This document shows, one piece after another, positions 10,504 through 18,985 of a DNA stretch of 64,000 bases. A program made the translations under genes and the position numbers. How positions within the stretch are numbered: position 1 is the first letter of the stretch; each line of letters opens with the position of its first letter. The notes under the pieces are model-generated. The model was not told the DNA's origin. It saw only the letters and a list, made by a program, of their open reading frames with translations, and did no database searches. This DNA comes from Thiotrichales bacterium (GTDB lineage: Bacteria > Pseudomonadota > Gammaproteobacteria > Thiomicrospirales > Thiomicrospiraceae): the NCBI GenBank assembly GCA_016938655.1, contig JAFGUG010000057.1, positions 186,001 through 250,000 on the forward strand, written 5' to 3'.

Positions 10504-11577
10504 TTATGCACTCATGACGCTTGCTGTTTTTTTGCCCGCTTTTTTCGTACGCTTACGTTCAAGTTTAAATCGATTCATTTCGCTGGCTTTTACCGCCAGT
10601 TCCATCATTCTAGCGACATAACCGATTTCGTTATCGTACCAAGCTAGCACTTTCAATTGTGTACCGTTCACCACCATCGTTGAGGGCGCATCAATCACCG
10701 AAGAGCACAATTCGCCTTCGTAATCCACTGACACCAACGGACGCTCCTCATAACCTAGAATATTTTTGAGGTAGGTTTTAGAGGCCTTTTTAAACAGTTT
10801 ATTCACCTCTTTAACCGTGACTTCACGCTCCATCTCAAACACCAAATCGGTTAACGAGGCGTTCATGAGTGGCACGCGAACCGCCAAGCCATTTAACCGA
10901 CCATCCAGTTCCGGAAAAATCGACCCAATCGCTTTGGCCGAACCAGTGGTAGTTGGAATCAACGATTCAAAACTAGCACGAGCACGACGCAAATCTTTGT
11001 GACCGTGATCGACCACCTTTTGGGTATTGGTGCGGTCATGCATGGTGGTAATCATGCCATGCTTAATGCCAATTTTTTCTTGCAGCACTTTAATCACTGG
11101 CGCAATGCAGTTGGTGGTGCATGACGCAGCGGTAATAATGGGGTCTTTGCCCGCTTTGAAGGTGTGGTCGTTAATGCCCATTACGATGTTTTTAATGCCT
11201 TCGTTCATCGGTGCGGCCACAATCACCTGCTTAATACCTTGGTCTAAGTAGGCTTGCAAACTGACGCGGGTGCGGAACTTTCCGGTGGCTTCAATGACCA
11301 CGTCTACCCCCAGGCCTGCCCAGTTTGTTTCATCAATATCTTTGTTCTGAGAATAGCTGATGGCGTGCTTGCCAATCACAATCTGGTCATCCAGCTCTTG
11401 AGCTTCATGGTGCCAGCGACCGTGTGCCGAATCAAAGTTCAACAAGTGTGCAGAACCATAGGCATCGGTCGCAATTTCATTAATGTGTACAAACTCCACG
11501 CCTGGCCAATCGTAAGCCACACGCAACGCCAAACGCCCCATTCGGCCAAAGCCATTAATTGCTACTTTTATGCTCAT
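10504..11577 (-). CDS. ArsJ-associated glyceraldehyde-3-phosphate dehydrogenase
   Basis: Uses arsenate in place of phosphate to form unstable 1-arseno-3-phosphoglycerate, which ArsJ exports. The Rossmann start is INGFGRMGRLALRV and the catalytic cysteine lies in AASCTTNCIAP. The block INEIATDAYGSAHLLNFDSA replaces the housekeeping NDL.D...AYLLKYDS type and is typical of the arsJ-linked clade. The length, 357 residues, exceeds usual GAPDH because of a basic tail (ERKRTKKAGKKTASV). Position immediately upstream of arsJ supports the specialised role; a central-metabolism role cannot be excluded from sequence alone. Confidence 0.88.
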   Translation of the reverse strand: MSIKVAINGFGRMGRLALRVAYDWPGVEFVHINEIATDAYGSAHLLNFDSAHGRWHHEAQELDDQIVIGKHAISYSQNKDIDETNWAGLGVDVVIEATGKFRTRVSLQAYLDQGIKQVIVAAPMNEGIKNIVMGINDHTFKAGKDPIITAASCTTNCIAPVIKVLQEKIGIKHGMITTMHDRTNTQKVVDHGHKDLRRARASFESLIPTTTGSAKAIGSIFPELDGRLNGLAVRVPLMNASLTDLVFEMEREVTVKEVNKLFKKASKTYLKNILGYEERPLVSVDYEGELCSSVIDAPSTMVVNGTQLKVLAWYDNEIGYVARMMELAVKASEMNRFKLERKRTKKAGKKTASVMSA

Positions 11578-11699
11578 ACTCTCACTCTCTTGTTAATCTT
11601 GTTTCTTGGTTTTTTTAAATCGACCGCATTAGACCAAACACGTATGACAGCTAAATGACATTTACCTTTTTAAACGCGTCGCCATTGGTTTTGTTGTTT

Positions 11700-12383
11700 T
11701 TACGACTTCACGGATAACCAAGTTTGAATTTGTTGCTTGGTTGGAATACTGCCCGAGTGCACAACCTCTTCGTCCATGACCACCGCGGGCGTTGACATCA
11801 CACCATAAGAGGCGATGTCTGCCACGTCTTCAACTTTAACGATCTTAATCGCCAACTCATTCTCAGAGGCTATTTGTTCAATCAATTTCGCCGTGGTGTC
11901 ACAATTTTTGCACCCTGAACCGAGTACTTTAATCACGATTTGGTCGGCGTTATCAGGGTTTGCATCGGAGCAACGGCCTCCCGAACAACAAGTGCTCTCT
12001 TTGGGTTGCTCACAACCCGCTTGCGAGGTTGCAGACTTGACTGTTTTTTTATCTTTTTCATCTGGGCAACACGAAGTGTCATCACAACAGCCAGCTTGAA
12101 CACCAGAACAACAAGCACTGGTTGAATCTTGATTGCCGTTTTTGTCAGCCGGTTTATCGCAAGCGACACCACAGGCCACGCACTCTCCGTTGGCGTTTTT
12201 AAACATTGGGCAAAACCCAGTAAACGAGGCTTGAAAGGCGTTGATTGCCATGGCAATAATCAGCCATAAAAACGAGATTTGCGTTAAATCAACCTGCTCC
12301 ATAAAATGAGCAATCACCAACACCACTAAGACCATCCCAGAAAAAATTCGTAATGGTCGATTACCCTTAATCACACTGCTCAT
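11700..12383 (-). CDS. DUF2892 membrane domain fused through a Cys-rich linker to a thioredoxin/glutaredoxin-like domain
   Basis: 227 residues in three parts. Residues 1-60 are a two-helix DUF2892-type membrane domain ending in GFCPMF. Residues of about 58-140 form a linker with fourteen cysteines, several as CC pairs (SACCSG, AGCCDD, SCCPDE, TCCSGG). Residues of about 145-225 are a compact thioredoxin_3-type domain with active site GCKNC and the cis-proline segment STPAVVMD. In the ars gene run it sits between the permease and gapdh. Thiol pairs suit trivalent arsenic or soft-metal binding, or redox delivery to the permease; this is inference. Confidence 0.8.
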   Translation of the reverse strand: MSSVIKGNRPLRIFSGMVLVVLVIAHFMEQVDLTQISFLWLIIAMAINAFQASFTGFCPMFKNANGECVACGVACDKPADKNGNQDSTSACCSGVQAGCCDDTSCCPDEKDKKTVKSATSQAGCEQPKESTCCSGGRCSDANPDNADQIVIKVLGSGCKNCDTTAKLIEQIASENELAIKIVKVEDVADIASYGVMSTPAVVMDEEVVHSGSIPTKQQIQTWLSVKS

Positions 12384-12419
12384 AAAATCCCCTTTTTCAA
12401 ATCACATTTTCCTGAACAA

Positions 12420-13385
12420 TCAGGCGTATAAAAAATTAAACCCGTAACCCACCAACACAAATGAGACGGCTAACACTGACACAAATAAGGCAAGCGCTGG
12501 CCATTGCACCACTTTTCTTAAAATTAACAGCTCCGGCAAGGATAACGCCGCGATGCTCATCATCAACGCCAAACTGGTACCTAAAGGGACGCCTTTGGCT
12601 AACATCGCCTCTAGTACTGGTATCACGCCCGTTGCATTCGAATACAGCGGTATGCCAATTAACACGGCGGCGGGCACACTCCACCAATCACCGCCAGCAA
12701 GATTTTCCGTGACCCATTTTTCAGGCACGTAACCGTGAAAAACCGCCCCAATGCCAATTCCAATCAGCACCCAAATCCAGATGCGTTTGACGATGACCAC
12801 AACTTCATTCGTGGCAAATTGATGGCGCGCTAATAACCCCAGTGAAGTAGAGTCGCCAGACTGAATCGCCGATTGTCTGCTTTTAATAGCCCAAACATAC
12901 GATTCTACCCAACGCTCTGGCTTAAACCACTCCATCACCATTGACCCAACATAGGCCACGGTCACGCCTGCTAATACATACAACAGTGCGACTTCCCAGC
13001 CTAAAATGGTCACCAGTAAGACCACTGCGACTTCGTTAATCATAGGGCTTGCAATTAAAAATGCAAAGGTAATCCCAAGGGGAATACGTGCTTCAACAAA
13101 GCCAATAAAAAGGGGCACCGAAGAGCACGAGCAAAAAGGGGTGACTCCGCCTAACCCTATGGCTAAGGAGCGACTGAGCCACTTAGGTTTGCCTGCAACC
13201 ATATCACGGACTTTTTCAGTGGAGACAAACGCGCGCAATAAGCCCATTAAATAGATAATCACCGCCAGTAAAACAAAAATTTTGGCCACGTCCATTATAA
13301 AAAACTGAACGGCAGACCCCAGCCTTGAGCTGGCATCTAAGGCCAATAAATCGTAGGCAACTAAATTTCCAAGGGCTTCAAACAT
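12420..13385 (-). CDS. ArsP-like permease (DUF318 family)
   Basis: 321-residue membrane protein with about eight helices. The motif GGVTPFCSCSSVPLFIGF and the following IASPMINEVAVVLL are signatures of the ArsP_1/DUF318 permeases, of which ArsP exports trivalent organoarsenicals. It lies 36 bp upstream of the Cys-rich thioredoxin gene and 8 bp downstream of the MBL gene, so all three are probably one transcript. Related permeases without an arsenic role exist, so the substrate is inferred from context. Confidence 0.8.
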   Translation of the reverse strand: MFEALGNLVAYDLLALDASSRLGSAVQFFIMDVAKIFVLLAVIIYLMGLLRAFVSTEKVRDMVAGKPKWLSRSLAIGLGGVTPFCSCSSVPLFIGFVEARIPLGITFAFLIASPMINEVAVVLLVTILGWEVALLYVLAGVTVAYVGSMVMEWFKPERWVESYVWAIKSRQSAIQSGDSTSLGLLARHQFATNEVVVIVKRIWIWVLIGIGIGAVFHGYVPEKWVTENLAGGDWWSVPAAVLIGIPLYSNATGVIPVLEAMLAKGVPLGTSLALMMSIAALSLPELLILRKVVQWPALALFVSVLAVSFVLVGYGFNFLYA

Positions 13386-13393
13386 AGCCGACC

Positions 13394-14335
13394 TTACATC
13401 GCGGCTTCAAATTGTAAGAAGGTGCGACTTAAAATGGTTTTATGCCAAGAGCCATAATGTTCAAGGTGTTTAAACTCCGGCCAATCGGCATTCTCAGACA
13501 CCACCTCATCCACGCCTTTCATCTCCTCTGACGCTTGTTCCATGACCAACACCAACTTATCTAAATAGTTACCGGTGTCTTTTCGAGCTAACTCCCAATC
13601 GGCAATTTGTCCGTGCCCCGGCACAATAAACTCTGCGGGTAGCTTCTCAGCTTGGTGAAACGCTTTCTGCCACGACTTCACATTTGAAAAGGGGTGAACA
13701 CCCAGCATACGATCCACATAAATTAAATCCCCAGAGAACAGCACTTTTTGTTTAGGCAACCAAACCACCGCATCCCCTGGAAAGTGCGCATCGCCATAAT
13801 AGTGCAACTCAAAATCCATATTACCAATGGTTAAGGTCGCCGAATCACCTGAAAAAGGGGCTTTCGAAACAGTGGGGTGTGTCGTCGAAAAGGTTTCAGA
13901 GACTTTTATCATTTTATCCACTAACCCCGCCCCCATCGATTGCTGGGTTTTAACGGTCGCTTCTAAGGCATACACCGTTGCCCCACGTTCAGCAAAATAA
14001 CCATTACCCAACCAACGGTGATCTTGGCTACCCGTATTAATGACTGCAATAATCGGTTTGTCGGTGATGTTTTTTACTGCTTTTTCTAGCACTTGCGCAG
14101 AAGGAATGCCGGCACCCGAATCAATCAACACCGCGCCTTGGTCGGTGACCACTAAACCGATATTGTTATTTAGACCGTAATTTTCTGGTGTGCGATTTTC
14201 AAGTGGCCCAATATAGGCATAAACGTCTTGGGTAATTGGCTTAAATTCAAAGTTGTTCGCCATGGATGGCGTTACCCATAAAAGCGTGAACCAAATAAAA
14301 AGCGAAATAGCGCGTGTTTTTAATGTATGTGACAT
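13394..14335 (-). CDS. Exported MBL-fold protein with degenerate metal motif
   Basis: 313 residues with an N-terminal signal peptide ending near PSMANN, so probably periplasmic. The metallo-beta-lactamase fold is recognisable from LVVTDQGAVLIDSG, YYGDAHFPGD, VLFSGDL and VPGHGQ. The first metal-binding motif HxHxDH is replaced by NTGSQDHRWLGN, so the two leading histidines are absent while later ligands remain. It resembles SoxH/quinoprotein-relay type MBL proteins of sulfur oxidisers. It is the first gene of the minus-strand ars run and faces arsR across the operator. A paralogue at 18986 shares the altered motif. Confidence 0.78.
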   Translation of the reverse strand: MSHTLKTRAISLFIWFTLLWVTPSMANNFEFKPITQDVYAYIGPLENRTPENYGLNNNIGLVVTDQGAVLIDSGAGIPSAQVLEKAVKNITDKPIIAVINTGSQDHRWLGNGYFAERGATVYALEATVKTQQSMGAGLVDKMIKVSETFSTTHPTVSKAPFSGDSATLTIGNMDFELHYYGDAHFPGDAVVWLPKQKVLFSGDLIYVDRMLGVHPFSNVKSWQKAFHQAEKLPAEFIVPGHGQIADWELARKDTGNYLDKLVLVMEQASEEMKGVDEVVSENADWPEFKHLEHYGSWHKTILSRTFLQFEAAM

Positions 14336-14374
14336 AGCTTTCTCTTTAATTTAATGAATTCAACAGAAATTGAT

Positions 14375-14396
14375 TATATCCGCATATGCGGATATA
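14375..14396. promoter_or_regulatory. 22-bp perfect palindrome, probable ArsR operator
   Basis: TATATCCGCAT is followed by its exact complement ATGCGGATATA in the gap between arsR and the divergent ars gene run. Size and position suit an ArsR/SmtB dimer controlling both directions. The assignment to ArsR is inference. Confidence 0.7.
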
Positions 14397-14507
14397 TAAA
14401 ACTATTTAATTTTTAAAATGAATGCTAAAACTGAAATGGTATGATTATTGGGAATCAAGCCTCTACTTGGCAGGCCTGTTAACCTTTATAAACTGTTGGA
14501 AACGCGT

Positions 14508-14849
14508 GTGGATCAACTCTCTCAAACCTTTAAAGCCTTAGCCGAACCAGTGCGCTTGCGCATTATTAACCTGCTTATCAACAAAGAATCGTTATGTGTC
14601 TGTGATTTGGTGACCGTTTTAGAGCTTGGACAAAGCACGGTCTCACGTCACTTGGCTTACCTCAAGAATGCCGGCTTAGTGCGTGCATGGCGTGACGGAA
14701 CGTGGATGCATTACGCGCTTGAATCTGAACAATTGAGCGTGTTAAATTTAGTGGTTCTTAAAGAGCAATTCACTCAGCAACCACAAATGGTTGAAGACCT
14801 GCAACGCCTCAAAGCGTACGAATGTTCACCCCGCACTTGCCAAATATAA
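14508..14849 (+). CDS. arsR: ArsR family arsenic-responsive repressor
   Basis: Winged-helix repressor released from DNA by arsenite. The As(III) site motif ESLCVCDLV matches ELCVCDL of ArsR, and the recognition helix follows (LGQSTVSRHLAYLKNAGLV). A C-terminal CSPRTC adds further thiols. The track starts the ORF at a TTG (14448), but homology begins at VDQLSQTFKALAEPVRLR. I therefore place the start at GTG 14508 with GGA seven bases upstream, giving 114 residues. With that start the palindromic repeat variant at 14470-14479 lies in the leader, not the protein. Confidence 0.85.
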   Translation: MDQLSQTFKALAEPVRLRIINLLINKESLCVCDLVTVLELGQSTVSRHLAYLKNAGLVRAWRDGTWMHYALESEQLSVLNLVVLKEQFTQQPQMVEDLQRLKAYECSPRTCQI

Positions 14850-14946
14850 AGTTTTAAAACCACCCCGCTTATCTAATTAACCTCTGCGGCCTTTGTCGCT
14901 TTGAATATTGGCTGTCAGTAACATCAAATAAAATTTAAAAATTTTA

Positions 14947-14952
14947 TATAAT
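14947..14952 (+). promoter_or_regulatory. Candidate -10 element for mqo
   Basis: A TATAAT hexamer lies 59 bp before the mqo start in very AT-rich DNA. No good -35 hexamer is visible at the right spacing, so this is weak. Confidence 0.3.
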
Positions 14953-15010
14953 AGGTACCTAATTACGTTTTAAATTTTTACCAAAGTAGCCGTGGCTACC
15001 AAATTGAGTT

Positions 15011-16369
15011 ATGTGCATGGAAAATAGAGTGTTTGATGTCGTTATTGTGGGTGGGGGAATTTCCGGAAGCGCCCTAACGTACGTATTATCTAAATATACC
15101 AATATCAAGTCGATTGCGGTTCTAGAGAAGTATGGTTCGCTTGCACCACTCAACTCAAATGCTCGCAGCAACAGTCAAACCCTGCATTGTGGTGATATTG
15201 AAACCAACTACACCCTAGAAAAAGCGGTGATTGTTAAGCGCCAAGCGAACATGCTGGTTAACTACGCCAAACAAGTTGAGAAAAACGATTTCATCTATAA
15301 ATTCCCGAAGATGATTTTGGCGGTAGGCGATGACGAGTGCGAACGTTTAGAAGCGCGCCACCATACTTTTGCCGAAGCGTTTCCGTACATGGAACTGTGG
15401 GATCCTGAACGCATTGCGGAAGTCGAACCCAATGTTGCATTAATTGACGGCAAACCGCGACCTGAAAAAATCATGGCTTCGGGTTGTACCGATGAATATT
15501 CAGCGGTCAACTACGGGAACTTATCAAAATCATTTATTAACAGTGCGCGTAACAGTAGCACAGAGATCAATGTCTCTTTAGATACACAAGTTCAAAAAAT
15601 CACCAAATTCGATGACCATTACGAACTGGTCACCCCACAAGGCACCTTCTTAGCCAATTTCGTGGTGGTCTCAGCCGGTGCACACAGTTTGTTATTGGCT
15701 AACCAATTGGGTCACGGTTTGGATATGTCGATTTTACCGATGGCGGGCAGTTTCTATTACGTGCCTAAAATGCTTAACGGTAAAGTTTACACCATGCAAA
15801 ACGACAAGCTACCGTTTGCCGCTTTGCATGGCGACCCAGACTTAGTGGAGCTTGAAAAAACCCGCCTTGGGCCAACGGCCCTGGTGCTTCCTAAATTAGA
15901 GCGTTATACCGGCGGCACCTACTGGGATTTCTGGAAGAGCTTAAAGCTCGACACCAAAGTGATTCGTGTGTTCTGGGATTTAATGAAAGACAGTACCATT
16001 CGTAACTACATCTTCCGTAACTTTGCGTTTGAAATTCCGGTGATTCGTCAAAAGCTGTTTGCCAAAGACGCTAAAAAAATCATCCCAAGCTTAAAAGCCG
16101 AAAATTTAGAGTACGCGTCGGGTATTGGTGGTTTACGTCCTCAAGTCATCGACAAAACCACCATGCAATTAAAGCTCGGGGAAGCGAGCATTGTACCTGA
16201 AAACGAAAACCTCATCTTCAATATGACCCCGTCGCCGGGTGCCACCACCTGCTTAGGTAATGCCTATCGCGATGCGCAAATTATTGCAGAACGCATTGGT
16301 ATTGAAATTGACAAAGAGAAACTCGTCAACGACCTACTCGATGGCGAAGATTTGCTATTCTTTAAATAA
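15011..16369 (+). CDS. mqo: Malate:quinone oxidoreductase, Helicobacter/Campylobacter-like type
   Basis: FAD enzyme oxidising malate to oxaloacetate at the membrane and reducing quinone. The FAD-binding start VVIVGGGISGSALTYVLS is followed by NSNARSNSQTLHCGDIETNYT, a block I associate with epsilonproteobacterial-type Mqo. GIGGLRPQVIDK and the final TPSPGATTCLGNA complete the FAD site. Length is 452 residues, shorter than the 490-550 residue E. coli type. A second ATG two codons downstream (15017) is an equally good start. It stands alone between arsR and the COG0523 gene. Confidence 0.82.
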   Translation: MCMENRVFDVVIVGGGISGSALTYVLSKYTNIKSIAVLEKYGSLAPLNSNARSNSQTLHCGDIETNYTLEKAVIVKRQANMLVNYAKQVEKNDFIYKFPKMILAVGDDECERLEARHHTFAEAFPYMELWDPERIAEVEPNVALIDGKPRPEKIMASGCTDEYSAVNYGNLSKSFINSARNSSTEINVSLDTQVQKITKFDDHYELVTPQGTFLANFVVVSAGAHSLLLANQLGHGLDMSILPMAGSFYYVPKMLNGKVYTMQNDKLPFAALHGDPDLVELEKTRLGPTALVLPKLERYTGGTYWDFWKSLKLDTKVIRVFWDLMKDSTIRNYIFRNFAFEIPVIRQKLFAKDAKKIIPSLKAENLEYASGIGGLRPQVIDKTTMQLKLGEASIVPENENLIFNMTPSPGATTCLGNAYRDAQIIAERIGIEIDKEKLVNDLLDGEDLLFFK

Positions 16370-16386
16370 CCCAAGCGACCTAAACC

Positions 16387-17466
16387 ATGCCTCAATCTGC
16401 GCTTCCCGTTCACCTCATTACAGGCCTGTTGGGAAGCGGCAAAACCACCACCGTTAAACACCTTCTGGCACAAAAACCAGAAAATGAGCGTTGGGGGATT
16501 CTCATTAATGAATTTGGTGACATTGATATTGATGTCGCCAGTTTGCAAGCCAATGCCTCTGAACAAGTTTCTCTGAAACAAGTATCGGGCGGCTGCGTCT
16601 GTTGTACCGCGCAGTTCGGATTGGTAGAAGCGATTAACCAACTGCTGACTCAAAACACGAACCTTGACTCGAACCTTGAGTCAAACCCACCGCTTGACCG
16701 CCTAATCATTGAACCGACTGGTTTAGGGCATCCTGCAAAAATCATCGACACTTTAAAACACACAGCCTTTAAACAACCGTTAAATCTTCAAGCGATCGTT
16801 TGTGTGATCACCCCCAAACAACTCACTCAAGAACGTTGGCAAAAATCGGCGGTCATGCGAGACCTTGTCACCCTTGCCGATATTGTGGTGCTCAATCAAA
16901 CGGATCTCAGTTCGCAAACTGAGCAGGCCTGCTCAGATTTAATTTTAGCGAGCCTTTATCCGAATAAGTCACAGGTTATCCACAGCCAGTTTGGCGCACT
17001 AACGCTTAATACACTCATGCAACCGCATAAACCCGCCTCGTTTGTTCTGCTGGCTGGGTTGGACGAACACCATGACCAAAGTGTGACCCTTTCCGAAACC
17101 TATTACAGCGCTATCCAAAATACGCAGGCCTGCCAACTTTCACAAAATGCTCAGCAAAACATCGTTTCTATTGGTTGGGTTTGGCAAGCTGGCAACCAAT
17201 TTAACCGGGTTAAATTAAAAGCCCTGTTTGAAGCATTAGCGCCTAAGCTAGTTCGCGCTAAAGGCTTACTCAAAACCGGTAACGAGTGGCAACTCATCAA
17301 CTGGACAGAGCAACAACTTCAATTTTCAGACATCGCTTGGCGCCAAGATAGTCGGCTTGAATTGTTGTTTAAACCCGAAGCCAAGATCAACCCTAGTGAT
17401 TTAAAGGGCATTGAAATTCAACTACTTAATTGCATCAATACAGCCAAAAAACCATCCAAAACCTAA
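16387..17466 (+). CDS. COG0523 G3E-family GTPase (CobW/YeiR-like metallochaperone)
   Basis: 359-residue GTPase. Walker A is GLLGSGKT, the COG0523 metal-binding signature is GGCVCC, and the base-recognition motif appears as LNQTD. The C-terminal CobW_C domain (about 250-345) is present. Members of this family deliver zinc or cobalt to target enzymes, often under zinc limitation. Its neighbour is folE2, the GTP cyclohydrolase that replaces zinc-dependent FolE, a pairing well known from zinc-starvation gene clusters. Two palindrome copies lie in frame (EQACSD and NTQACQ) and a looser third forms part of the P-loop region. Confidence 0.85.
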   Translation: MPQSALPVHLITGLLGSGKTTTVKHLLAQKPENERWGILINEFGDIDIDVASLQANASEQVSLKQVSGGCVCCTAQFGLVEAINQLLTQNTNLDSNLESNPPLDRLIIEPTGLGHPAKIIDTLKHTAFKQPLNLQAIVCVITPKQLTQERWQKSAVMRDLVTLADIVVLNQTDLSSQTEQACSDLILASLYPNKSQVIHSQFGALTLNTLMQPHKPASFVLLAGLDEHHDQSVTLSETYYSAIQNTQACQLSQNAQQNIVSIGWVWQAGNQFNRVKLKALFEALAPKLVRAKGLLKTGNEWQLINWTEQQLQFSDIAWRQDSRLELLFKPEAKINPSDLKGIEIQLLNCINTAKKPSKT

Positions 17467-17484
17467 ACGACAATAGTTCACATT

Positions 17485-17509
17485 AACCAACCCGAATGTT
17501 GGTTTTTTT
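17485..17509 (+). terminator. Rho-independent terminator after the COG0523 GTPase
   Basis: AACCAAC, a six-base loop and GTTGGTT are followed by a T-run. The stem is 7 bp and perfect. Confidence 0.8.
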
Positions 17510-17604
17510 GATAGAATCGTCAATCAATTTAATTTTTCAGTGACCTTGACCCAATCTTTCTCAATTTTGCGGACATTAAGGCGCTCTAAGTCGAAGGAAA
17601 TTGC

Positions 17605-18567
17605 ATGACCAAGCACATGCCCGATATCGCGTGCCAACCGCACCAAACGCCACAAGGTAAACTCAACTGGGTAGGAATGAGTGGGATTGAACTCCCCATT
17701 CTTTTAAAACAAGCGCAAGCCGATGGTTCGTCTGACGCTGAAGTTCGTTTGTCTTCTCAAGCACAAGCTTATGTAAGCTTAGATGACCCCATGAGCAAAG
17801 GCATTCACATGTCACGCTTGTACCTATTACTCGATCAAATGGCCACTCAAGAACCGCTCTCTCCTATTCGTGTGAAAGCGATTTTAGATAAATTCATTGA
17901 ATCGCACCAAGGCCTGAGTGCCAACGCCTTTGTAGAATTTAAGTTTGATTACTACGAACGTCGTCGCTCTTTAAAGAGTGACAACAGTGGCTGGAAACAC
18001 TACCCAACCACCTTGCGTGGTGAAGTGCGCAGTGGCCAGTTTGAATGTGAGCTGTCCATTGAAGTGCCCTACTCATCAACCTGCCCGTGTTCAGCCGCAC
18101 TGGCTCGTCAACTGATTCAAGAAGCCTTTGAAGCGCAGTTTGCTGGCAAAGACATTGACTACACAACGGTTCTGAATTGGCTCGGCACCCCAGAAGGGAT
18201 TAACGCCACGCCCCACAGCCAACGCTCGTATGCGCAAGTTAAAGTGAAGGTTCAAGAGAGTAATCACTTAGAAATTTCAGATCTAATTAATCACATTGAA
18301 GACGCCTTAAAAACGCCCGTTCAAGCGACGGTTAAACGTGAAGACGAACAAGAATTTGCTCGCTTAAATGCTTCCAACTTGATGTTCTGTGAAGATGCCG
18401 CACGTCGTTTGCAAGACAAACTTAACACCTGCGACAACTACCAAGATTTTTGGGTACGTGTTAACCACCTAGAAAGCCTACACCCACATGACGCCGTGGC
18501 GGTTGTGACCAAAGGCATCGAAAACGGTTACATCGACGAACCCAACCTGATGGATCCAATGAAGTAA
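17605..18567 (+). CDS. folE2: GTP cyclohydrolase FolE2 (type IB)
   Basis: Makes 7,8-dihydroneopterin triphosphate, the first step of folate synthesis, in the cytoplasm. The 320-residue protein carries the FolE2 metal-binding segment VPYSSTCPCSAALARQL with the conserved cysteine, and a TPHSQRSYAQVKV block near residue 205. FolE2 tolerates metals other than zinc. Association with the upstream COG0523 GTPase suggests use under zinc limitation, but the terminator between them means separate transcripts, and I see no clear Zur site. Confidence 0.93.
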   Translation: MTKHMPDIACQPHQTPQGKLNWVGMSGIELPILLKQAQADGSSDAEVRLSSQAQAYVSLDDPMSKGIHMSRLYLLLDQMATQEPLSPIRVKAILDKFIESHQGLSANAFVEFKFDYYERRRSLKSDNSGWKHYPTTLRGEVRSGQFECELSIEVPYSSTCPCSAALARQLIQEAFEAQFAGKDIDYTTVLNWLGTPEGINATPHSQRSYAQVKVKVQESNHLEISDLINHIEDALKTPVQATVKREDEQEFARLNASNLMFCEDAARRLQDKLNTCDNYQDFWVRVNHLESLHPHDAVAVVTKGIENGYIDEPNLMDPMK

Positions 18568-18591
18568 GCCCTAAGCACACTTTCATAAACC

Positions 18592-18631
18592 AAAAAGCCG
18601 AAATAAGCAGGCCTGCTCATTTCGGCTTTTT
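18592..18631 (+). terminator. Terminator hairpin built around an iterated palindrome
   Basis: The left arm AAAAAGCCGAAATAAGCAGG pairs with CCTGCTCATTTCGGCTTTTT with one mismatch. The AGCAGGCCTGCT core (18606-18617) forms the tip of the hairpin, so the repeat has been incorporated into, or has generated, a rho-independent terminator for folE2. Confidence 0.88.
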
Positions 18632-18670
18632 TGTGTCTAAGTTTTAAGAACAAACCAAATAAAATAAAAA

Positions 18671-18985
18671 ATTTGGGTGATTATTTTGAGATGCGTTTAA
18701 GGCGAAAGTTGACGAAGTTTAGTAAAACTAAATGCGTCAACTTTCAACGTAGAAATCGTTTAATCAAAACCCGTGAAATTTGGGAGATTATTTGAGATGA
18801 GTTCAAGGCGGTGACTAACGAAGTTTGGTAAAACCAAATGAGTTAGTCACCAACGCAGAAATCGCTCAAATAAGCCCCTGTATTTGGGTGATTATTTTGA
18901 GTCTATTCAAGGCAAAGAAGTGCGAAGCTTAGTAACACTAAGTGAGTACTTCCATAACGCGGAAGAGGCCAAAATAAGCCCCAAA
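18671..18985. repeat. Three tandem 104-107 bp units, each an internal hairpin
   Basis: Units lie at about 18671-18777, 18778-18881 and 18882-18985, each starting with ATTTGGGWGATTATTT. Shared boxes are TTCAAGGC in the left part and AACGC.GAA in the right part. Between them each unit has a different but self-complementary stem: AAAGTTGACG with CGTCAACTTT, GGTGACTAAC with GTTAGTCACC, and GAAGT with ACTTC plus CTTAGT with ACTAAG. A second inner stem flanks a short A-rich loop (TTTAGT/ACTAAA, TTTGGT/ACCAAA). In units 2 and 3 an outer stem (TTATTT/AAATAA) also pairs. It fills the gap between convergent folE2 and the MBL gene. Function is unknown. Confidence 0.85.

Noticed and set aside
11933-12256. 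107-aa alternative-frame ORF in the thioredoxin gene
   Set aside because: Shadow of the Cys-rich DUF2892-thioredoxin frame, which has clear domain motifs.
17510-17604. Zur box upstream of folE2
   Set aside because: No convincing dyad of the Zur type was found by eye.
18671-18985. Possible CRISPR array or coding ORF (18884-19153)
   Set aside because: The three units are directly abutting with no unique spacers. The ORF spans repeat unit 3 and the antisense of the MBL gene.
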